Source: a virus | DNA length: 43,001 nucleotides | Strand: one strand, 5' to 3' | IMG/VR virus record: IMGVR_UViG_3300042306_000576 | Coordinates: 1 to 43,001 of that record | Shown: one piece after another, positions 38,235-43,001 of the stretch | Numbering within the stretch: position 1 is the first letter of the stretch | Layout: each line of letters opens with the position of its first letter | Translations under genes and position numbers: made by a program | The notes under the pieces: generated by a model | What the model was told of the DNA's origin: nothing | Database searches by the model: none | What the model saw: only the letters and a program-made list of their open reading frames with translations

Positions 38235-38468
38235 TTAGCTCAAAAGTTTTTTGAAGTTTTTTAATAAGTTTTGAGTAAGTTTGTTTTCCCCCTCAATGTG
38301 GTCTTGTTCATCTTTCAAGGCATCTATCTGTCTCTCTAATTCTCTAGAGTAGTTTTCTTGCTCTTGTGCTAAGTTATTCAAATCCTCTTCTACTTTCAAG
38401 AAAGAGCTTAAAATGTCTACCCTTTTTTTAGATAGATCTACTGCGTTGGTTTTTGTTGTCCAGAACAT
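38235..38468 (-). CDS. Coiled-coil protein, 77 aa
   Basis: Long heptad pattern across most of the protein (EEDLNNLAQEQENYSRELER, IDALKDEQDHIEGEN). Likely oligomeric. Unknown role. Between the methyltransferase and the Acb2-like gene. Confidence 0.72.
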   Translation of the reverse strand: MFWTTKTNAVDLSKKRVDILSSFLKVEEDLNNLAQEQENYSRELERQIDALKDEQDHIEGENKLTQNLLKNFKKLLS

Positions 38469-38473
38469 GGTTA

Positions 38474-38752
38474 TTATAGTTTAAAGGTTAATGCTTTTAC
38501 AATTGTCATTTGTGCTGATAAGATATCTTCGAAAGCTTTATTTCTGATTAAAGCTAGAATCTCTTGTTTGATATGGGGTAACTCATGCTCTTTATCATCT
38601 GTGTCAAAGTCTTCGTAGACAATGTCGGCTAATTCTGCACACAGTTCTTTTACTCTGTCCACTTTGGTGTTTCTGCTTGGGTTAAAACTAACCCCAACTA
38701 GTGTTTGTCCCACTGACAATTCCACTACTTCTTTTTCTTGGTATTGGTCCAT
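38474..38752 (-). CDS. Acb2-type cyclic-nucleotide sponge (anti-CBASS) candidate
   Basis: 92 aa. VGQTLVGVSFNPSRNTKVDRVKELCAELADIVYE, then SAQMTIVKALT at the end, follows the pattern VGxxFNPSxNxxVDxIKxLxAxLID ... AQMxxVKAxT of the Acb2/Tad1 hairpin family (T4 Vs.4-like). Those proteins form hexamers that hold cyclic di- and trinucleotides and so blind CBASS and some Thoeris immunity. Two helices with a short loop fit the size. Call rests on motif memory. It overlaps the protease gene by 28 bases. Confidence 0.68.
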   Translation of the reverse strand: MDQYQEKEVVELSVGQTLVGVSFNPSRNTKVDRVKELCAELADIVYEDFDTDDKEHELPHIKQEILALIRNKAFEDILSAQMTIVKALTFKL

Positions 38753-39243
38753 TTCTTATTTATTTTTAATCTGTTAAAATCTTTTCTGTAGAGTACTACG
38801 TCTTTTCCTTCTTTGTAATCTTTAATCTCGGATTTTGTAAGCCCCAAATCTAAGAACTTTTTGGCCATCAGCTCGTTATCTTTATCCAACTGTTCTAGTA
38901 GGATTGGTATAGAGACAACCTGCTGTCTTCTTGTATAGACTTGTCGATCTGTTTTGTGAAATAAGATACAGTCTAGGCTATCTGTTATTGTAATCTTTCC
39001 TTCAAAATCTGTCAGTAGAAATGTCCCGGCTGACATGATAACGTCTGTAAGATAGATGTCAATGTCTTCTTTTCTAGTGTTTAGGTAGTGTATAAGTACT
39101 CTTACTTCAGCTATTTCCCCTCCCGCTGTGGTAAAAAACAAATCTATCTTTTCGTGCTGTGCCAAGATATCTATCAGCTCTTGTACTGATTCCAAATCTA
39201 TTGAGTTGTCAAAGTGATATACGTATCTTTTACTGTCTTCCAT
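38725..39243 (-). CDS. ClpP-like serine protease
   Basis: 172 aa. DLFFTTAGGEIAEVRVLIHYL gives the oxyanion GG. DVIMSAGTFLL holds the nucleophile S71 and CILFHKTD the histidine H96. The order GG, MSAG, H is that of ClpP/SppA-fold proteases. Basic C-terminal tail ends in KKKK. In phages such enzymes act as prohead or general proteases. Beside thioredoxin and chaperonins, a quality-control role is also plausible. Confidence 0.82.
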   Translation of the reverse strand: MEDSKRYVYHFDNSIDLESVQELIDILAQHEKIDLFFTTAGGEIAEVRVLIHYLNTRKEDIDIYLTDVIMSAGTFLLTDFEGKITITDSLDCILFHKTDRQVYTRRQQVVSIPILLEQLDKDNELMAKKFLDLGLTKSEIKDYKEGKDVVLYRKDFNRLKINKKWTNTKKKK

Positions 39244-39484
39244 TTTCTAAATCGTTTACTTTATCTAAGTAAGCATCTCTGGTAATAAGTCCTGAGTGTC
39301 TGTCAACTTCTACACCGTCCTTTAAGAAAACCAATGTTGGTACATTTCTGATCTTGTACTTAATTGCTAACCCATCTTCATCTTGATCTAAGTCTACTTC
39401 TTGTAAGTTTAGACCCTCTAACTGCTTTGATACTACTGAACACGGTCCACACCATGTTGCATAAAACTTTAACGTTGTAATCAT
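39230..39484 (-). CDS. Thioredoxin
   Basis: 84 aa. Redox motif WCGPC (C12, C15), cis-proline in RNVPTLVFL and the usual beta-alpha order, in a minimal length. Reduces disulphides in the cytoplasm. The likely client is the phage ribonucleotide reductase, whose C-terminal CxxC pair needs such a donor. Overlaps the protease gene by 14 bases. Confidence 0.92.
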   Translation of the reverse strand: MITTLKFYATWCGPCSVVSKQLEGLNLQEVDLDQDEDGLAIKYKIRNVPTLVFLKDGVEVDRHSGLITRDAYLDKVNDLENGRQ

Positions 39485-39756
39485 TATTCTACTATTTTTA
39501 AAAATTGACCTGCCTTGTCAAACAGGAGTGTTAAATCAAACTTCTTATCCAGGTGCGTTAATATAGGCCTTAAGTCCCTCTCTTCTCTATGTTCTACAAA
39601 TCCTCCTGGTACTGGTATCTTTTGTATGCTGTAATAAAAGTTATCAAAGAAGTCCTGAGGAGTTGCTTTTCCGCCTTCTTCTATAAAATACCTATAGAAC
39701 CAATTGACATCTATATTTCCAGCGTTTCTCATCTGGATGTACTGTTGTTTTATCAT
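39484..39756 (-). CDS. Unknown protein, 90 aa
   Basis: IKQQYIQMRNAGNIDVNWFYRYFIEEGG and QDFFDNFYYSIQ, mostly helical and aromatic. Its stop shares a base with the thioredoxin start. Directly downstream of tRNA-Cys. Unknown. Confidence 0.7.
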   Translation of the reverse strand: MIKQQYIQMRNAGNIDVNWFYRYFIEEGGKATPQDFFDNFYYSIQKIPVPGGFVEHREERDLRPILTHLDKKFDLTLLFDKAGQFLKIVE

Positions 39757-39770
39757 CTTACTTTATTTAG

Positions 39771-39844
39771 ACTTGCTGGAGGGATTCGAACCCACGGTTT
39801 TCAGTTTTGCAGACTTATTCTTTGGACCACTCAGACACAGCAAG
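39771..39844 (-). tRNA. tRNA-Cys(GCA)
   Basis: 74 nt, normal cloverleaf. Acceptor CTTGCTG/CAGCAAG is perfect, the D-arm is TCT...AGA with GTGG, and the anticodon arm TAAGT-CTGCAAA-ACTGA has anticodon GCA. The T-arm GTGGG-TTCGAAT-CCCTC has one mismatch. U73 is the cysteine discriminator. The HNH gene ends 8 bases before its 5' end. Confidence 0.93.
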
Positions 39845-39852
39845 TTTTGTTT

Positions 39853-40254
39853 TTAACTATATTTTTCCAATGTCATTAGTGGATAATGTATCTCCTGATG
39901 ACAATTAGAACAGACTAAAATACATTTTTTTAACTCTTCTTCTATAGCTTTAATACTCCTATTGGAGAAAGATCTAGAATCTAATACAAATAATTTTTGT
40001 GAAGGGTCTAGGTGATGAAACTCTAGTGCTGTTATATTTTTAGAGTAGCCGCATATTTTACAACCTCCACCCATAGTTTTTATTACACTGGCTTTAATCC
40101 TAAGGCCTTTTTGTGACTGTAAGGCTATACCATTTTCTTTTTTATATGCTTGCCTTTTGTCAGTTATTAAAACTCTTTGTTTACACTTCCTAGAGCAATA
40201 CATTTTTTGTCGGCCCTCTAAAGGCTTGCTGCATTTTTTACAAATAATTTCCAT
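39853..40254 (-). CDS. HNH endonuclease
   Basis: 133 aa from MEIICKKCSKP (40254). A TTG start at 40305 would lie in a hairpin region. N-terminal zinc finger ICKKCSKPL ... MYCSRKCKQR, then an HNH core with zinc ligands: CKICGY, ALEFHHLDPSQK, LVCSNCHQEIH. Typical of mobile phage HNH genes. It sits next to a tRNA and after a strong hairpin, so it is probably a mobile insertion. Confidence 0.9.
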   Translation of the reverse strand: MEIICKKCSKPLEGRQKMYCSRKCKQRVLITDKRQAYKKENGIALQSQKGLRIKASVIKTMGGGCKICGYSKNITALEFHHLDPSQKLFVLDSRSFSNRSIKAIEEELKKCILVCSNCHQEIHYPLMTLEKYS

Positions 40255-40265
40255 AAGAAAAATTT

Positions 40266-40324
40266 GGGGGCTGTCCAGGCTCAGTTCTGTCTTTCGACCT
40301 GTCAAACAATATTACCCTGCCCCC
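40266..40324 (-). ncRNA. Compact hairpin RNA before the HNH gene
   Basis: GGGGGC pairs with GCCCCC across 59 bases, with an inner CAGG...CCTGG, followed on the minus strand by AAATTTTT. It may be a large terminator of the chaperonin operon or a structured leader of the HNH gene. Confidence 0.5.
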
Positions 40325-40331
40325 GATTTTT

Positions 40332-40688
40332 TTAGTAATTTAGATTTACAGTGTATATCTCTTTTACTACAACTTCTTTTGGATTAAAGTTATCTTCTAA
40401 CTCTTTTGCTGCTAAAAGGTCGATAGATACTCCATCAATCTTTTCTGCCCAAAACTCTTTTACAAATTCTGAAGAGATGATATTGTTATCTTCGTCTCTC
40501 TTCACTTTAAAAATTCCAATTTTTACTTGCATGTGTGCTTTTTTACTTGTTAAACAAATACTTGGTAAATTAGAAATATAGCTAGTTCCGTTACTAATTG
40601 TACCACTTAGTCCTAATCCTCCTGGTGTTGGGATATTACCCAAATAAGGATTACTTGTTAATGTTAAATTACTATTAATAGTCTCCAT
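40332..40688 (-). CDS. Unknown protein, 118 aa
   Basis: N-terminal third is glycine-, serine- and threonine-rich (SNPYLGNIPTPGGLGLSGTI). The rest is a beta-rich domain (HMQVKIGIFKVKRDEDNN). Could be a minor structural or chaperonin-client protein. Follows GroES directly. Confidence 0.7.
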   Translation of the reverse strand: METINSNLTLTSNPYLGNIPTPGGLGLSGTISNGTSYISNLPSICLTSKKAHMQVKIGIFKVKRDEDNNIISSEFVKEFWAEKIDGVSIDLLAAKELEDNFNPKEVVVKEIYTVNLNY

Positions 40689-40695
40689 ATCTCTT

Positions 40696-40953
40696 CTATA
40701 TCATTAATAGGTTAGTCTGATGAGTCAGTACAACTTTGTATTCGTCTGTCTCTTCTATTTGCTCTGCAATAACACCGTTGAACAAAACTTCTGATCCGAT
40801 GTTATTAAGGATAATCTCCTTACAGTCTGTTGCAGCATCAATCAAAAATACTTTTGGCTTTTCTTGATCGATACCGAACAAATCTTTTTTCTCTTCTAAG
40901 TTTTCTACTTTTAGTAGAACTCTTTCAAATAATGGCTTCATACTTGGCTTCAT
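40696..40953 (-). CDS. GroES-like co-chaperonin
   Basis: 85 aa from ATG 40953. A GTG 18 bases earlier overlaps the chaperonin stop. KPLFERVLLKVE matches the GroES N-terminal strand, and the SEVLFNGVIAEQIE and YKVVLTHQTNLLMI ends fit its last strands. The mobile-loop region is replaced by an unusual EKKDLFGIDQEKPK. It caps the phage GroEL ring encoded just upstream. Gene order is reversed compared with bacterial groESL. Confidence 0.8.
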   Translation of the reverse strand: MKPSMKPLFERVLLKVENLEEKKDLFGIDQEKPKVFLIDAATDCKEIILNNIGSEVLFNGVIAEQIEETDEYKVVLTHQTNLLMI

Positions 40954-40957
40954 AGCG

Positions 40958-42496
40958 TTATAGTCCTGCACTAGTTATTAAACAATCTGTTTGTAGGACC
41001 AAAGAAGCAACTGAAGTAGCGTTCTCAAGAGATACTTGTACAACTTTGGCCGAGTCAATCACACCTTTTTCTAACAAGTTTTCTACTTTACGAGTCTTAA
41101 CATTGATGCCTTGACCGTAAACTCTTAATCTAGCTTCGTACTTCTCTTTATCCATACCTGCATTAGCTAAAATTTGTTCAAAAGGCTTCTGGATAGCTGC
41201 TTTAATCAACTCATAACCTTCTTTTTGACCTCCTTTTAACTTCTTTTTCATCTTGTATTTAGAGATGTATAATAAAGTAGAGCCTCCACCAGCAACATAT
41301 CCGCCTTCCAAGGCAGATTTAACTGCACTAACGGCATCATCTATTCTATCTTTCTTCTCCTTTACTTCAAGATCAGTAACTCCACCTACAGTGACAATAG
41401 CAACAGCATTTCTTAAGTTTGATAGCCTTTTTGAAAGCTTATCTCTGTCAATTGTGTCTGTTGTGTTATCAACCTGGCTTTTTAAAACTTCAATTCTGTC
41501 TAATAAATCCTCGCTTTGCGAATCGCAAATTATAACAGTTCTGTTTTTGTCAGATATAGCTTTTGAGGCATGGCCTAAAACTGCTTTTTCTGAGAATTTT
41601 GGACTAAAAACTTTTGCTCCGGTGAAAATAGCAAGATCTTCTAAGATGTTAGATCTATTTACCCCAAAATCAGGGTTCATACTAACTGATACTCTGAATG
41701 TACCTTGCATTTTACTTTTGACAAGCATTGTCATAACGCCTTCATCGACATCTTCAGCGAAGATCAACAACCCCTTACCTTCGGACTGAGCTTTTCTCAC
41801 ATACTCAGCAACGTCTCCAACTGCATTAATCTTACCGTCAAAAATTAACACGTAAGTGTCTTCTAGAACAGCAGTTCCTGTACTATGGTCTGTTACAAAG
41901 TGTGGTAATGACCACCCTCTATCAATTGACATACCTTCGATGTAATCTACTGTAGTGTCTTTTGTCATACCTTCTTGTACATCTACTGTACCATCTACTC
42001 CGATCTTCTTGTAAAGCTCTGCAATAATTGCCCCAATAACCTCATCGTTGTTGGCAGAAATAGTAGCAATTTGCTTTACCTCTTTGTCGTTTACATTTTT
42101 CTTCAAGGTTCTTAATGCAACATTAATGTCCTCTAATCCAATTGTAATACCTTCTCGAAGTTCTACGTGTGAAACACCAGAATCTAGTTTTTCTACTCCT
42201 TTGTTAATAAGCTCCTGAGTAATAACTGTTGCAGTAGTTGTACCGTCACCAACCAAGTCTACGGTTCTTCTTGCTGCTTCTTTTATTAACTTAGCACCCA
42301 TCTCCTCATAAGCATCCTCCAAATGAATACTTTCTGCAACTGTAACGCCATCTTTAGTAATATGCGGCTTAAACCCCATTTTATTCTCGATGATAACAGT
42401 CTTACCTTCAGCACCCATCGTAGTCTTTACTGCATTTGATACAGTGTTTATCCCATTTATAAGGGCCTCTTTAGCCTCTGCTCCTAATTTTAACAT
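40958..42496 (-). CDS. GroEL-like chaperonin
   Basis: 512 aa versus about 548 in E. coli. Equatorial ATP site: TMGAEGKTVII, ITKDGVTVAESI, VGDGTTTATVI (residues 82-91). Apical domain region has LPHFVTDHSTG and DGKINAVGDVAEYV. The late motif RIDDAVSAVKSALEGGYVAGGGS completes the nucleotide pocket. The C-terminal GGM tail is missing. Such phage chaperonins fold capsid or other phage proteins. It has a matched GroES downstream. Confidence 0.95.
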   Translation of the reverse strand: MLKLGAEAKEALINGINTVSNAVKTTMGAEGKTVIIENKMGFKPHITKDGVTVAESIHLEDAYEEMGAKLIKEAARRTVDLVGDGTTTATVITQELINKGVEKLDSGVSHVELREGITIGLEDINVALRTLKKNVNDKEVKQIATISANNDEVIGAIIAELYKKIGVDGTVDVQEGMTKDTTVDYIEGMSIDRGWSLPHFVTDHSTGTAVLEDTYVLIFDGKINAVGDVAEYVRKAQSEGKGLLIFAEDVDEGVMTMLVKSKMQGTFRVSVSMNPDFGVNRSNILEDLAIFTGAKVFSPKFSEKAVLGHASKAISDKNRTVIICDSQSEDLLDRIEVLKSQVDNTTDTIDRDKLSKRLSNLRNAVAIVTVGGVTDLEVKEKKDRIDDAVSAVKSALEGGYVAGGGSTLLYISKYKMKKKLKGGQKEGYELIKAAIQKPFEQILANAGMDKEKYEARLRVYGQGINVKTRKVENLLEKGVIDSAKVVQVSLENATSVASLVLQTDCLITSAGL

Positions 42497-42501
42497 ATTG
42501 T

Positions 42502-42684
42502 TTATTCTTCTTTTTTATAGAAACTCTCTACTTCTTTTAATAATCTCTGATTATCCTCCCAGACTCTGGTAAATCTTTTTTGATCTTTTTCCCAATTTCC
42601 CGACATTCCAGGAAATAAAATCTTTAGGTCTCCAGATTCTTTGAAAGAATTATACTGTTTCTGTATTTGACTCTCCTCTTTCAT
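42502..42684 (-). CDS. Small helical protein, 60 aa
   Basis: Start set at MKEESQIQKQYNSF (42684). A longer frame overlaps the upstream gene widely. Charged and helical (WEDNQRLLKEVESFYKKEE). Sits 5 bases before GroEL. Unknown. Confidence 0.62.
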   Translation of the reverse strand: MKEESQIQKQYNSFKESGDLKILFPGMSGNWEKDQKRFTRVWEDNQRLLKEVESFYKKEE

Positions 42685-42958
42685 AAGCTTTCTCTTGTAA
42701 ATTATACAATAAGTTTTTGAAATCACTTCCTTCTAACAGATCCAAGGGTTTATTTATTCTATAAACCACTTTATCTTTACCACCAAACTCATTAGACAAT
42801 TTTGCAACAAACGCATCATACTCTTCAACGATGCCCGTTTCTTTGTTTAATGATTTTTCCTTAGAAAAGGAGAGGTAAGTACATACCCCTCCTAAATGTT
42901 GCTTAACGGCAGCCAAGCTTTGTTTAAGGTATAGTGAAAGCAATTGCTCTTCTCCCAT
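42650..42958 (-). CDS. Unknown protein, 102 aa
   Basis: EEQLLSLYLKQSLAAVKQHLGG, then a mixed region with KLSNEFGGKDKVVYRINKP. Not recognised. Overlaps the 60-aa gene by 35 bases. Confidence 0.7.
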   Translation of the reverse strand: MGEEQLLSLYLKQSLAAVKQHLGGVCTYLSFSKEKSLNKETGIVEEYDAFVAKLSNEFGGKDKVVYRINKPLDLLEGSDFKNLLYNLQEKAYERGESNTETV

Positions 42959-42959
42959 C

Positions 42960-43001
42960 TTATTTTACCTCAGTTAACTCGTTTGCTTTCTCTAACTCTT
43001 C
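42960..43001 (-). CDS. C-terminal fragment of an unidentified gene
   Basis: The last 13 codons (EELEKANELTEVK) end at TAA one base before the next start. The rest lies outside the window, so no product can be named. Confidence 0.55.
   Translation of the reverse strand, partial: EELEKANELTEVK

Noticed and set aside
41253-41789. 178-codon ORF on the plus strand
   Set aside because: It lies wholly opposite the GroEL-like gene, has no related product and no promoter. It is a mirror effect of the real frame.

Overview
The window reads as part of a large lytic phage genome infecting a Bacteroidetes host, most likely a Flavobacterium relative. The evidence is low GC, every credible gene on the minus strand, short head-to-tail genes with frequent stop/start overlaps, and promoters that fit the Bacteroidetes sigma consensus (TTG, 19-20 bases, TAnnTTTG) rather than the E. 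coli one. Several small protein families also look like those I associate with flavobacterial phages and prophages. Read coordinates from high to low to follow transcription.

Right part (36-43 kb): a host-takeover and morphogenesis block. It holds a GroEL-like chaperonin with a GroES-like partner, a thioredoxin, a ClpP-like protease, a likely Acb2-type anti-CBASS sponge, an FkbM-type methyltransferase, two tandem GT32-type glycosyltransferases and a terminator. A tRNA-Cys and an HNH endonuclease sit inside it.

Middle (16.7-36 kb): about 60 very small, often acidic or membrane-anchored proteins of unknown role in a few promoter-defined operons. Between them lie gene-free stretches full of perfect inverted repeats, some with their own promoter, that look like structured RNAs.

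Left part (0-16.7 kb): nucleic-acid metabolism. It holds a DEDDy exonuclease, a PD-(D/E)XK nuclease, class Ia ribonucleotide reductase (both subunits), an ATP-dependent DNA ligase, an HNH/NinG-like protein, a P-loop kinase, an RNA ligase cut by the window edge, and a nucleotidyltransferase-like protein. It also encodes an SPFH-domain lipoprotein. Between 10.1 and 12.7 kb lies a 2.5-kb locus that is almost entirely RNA. It contains one canonical tRNA (CAU anticodon) and five tRNA-like units, each with a T-arm and a matching acceptor stem but an abnormal middle. Hairpin-dense spacers separate them, and an HNH homing endonuclease gene interrupts the locus. This RNA locus, with an RNA ligase and a kinase in the same replicon, is the most unusual part of the window.
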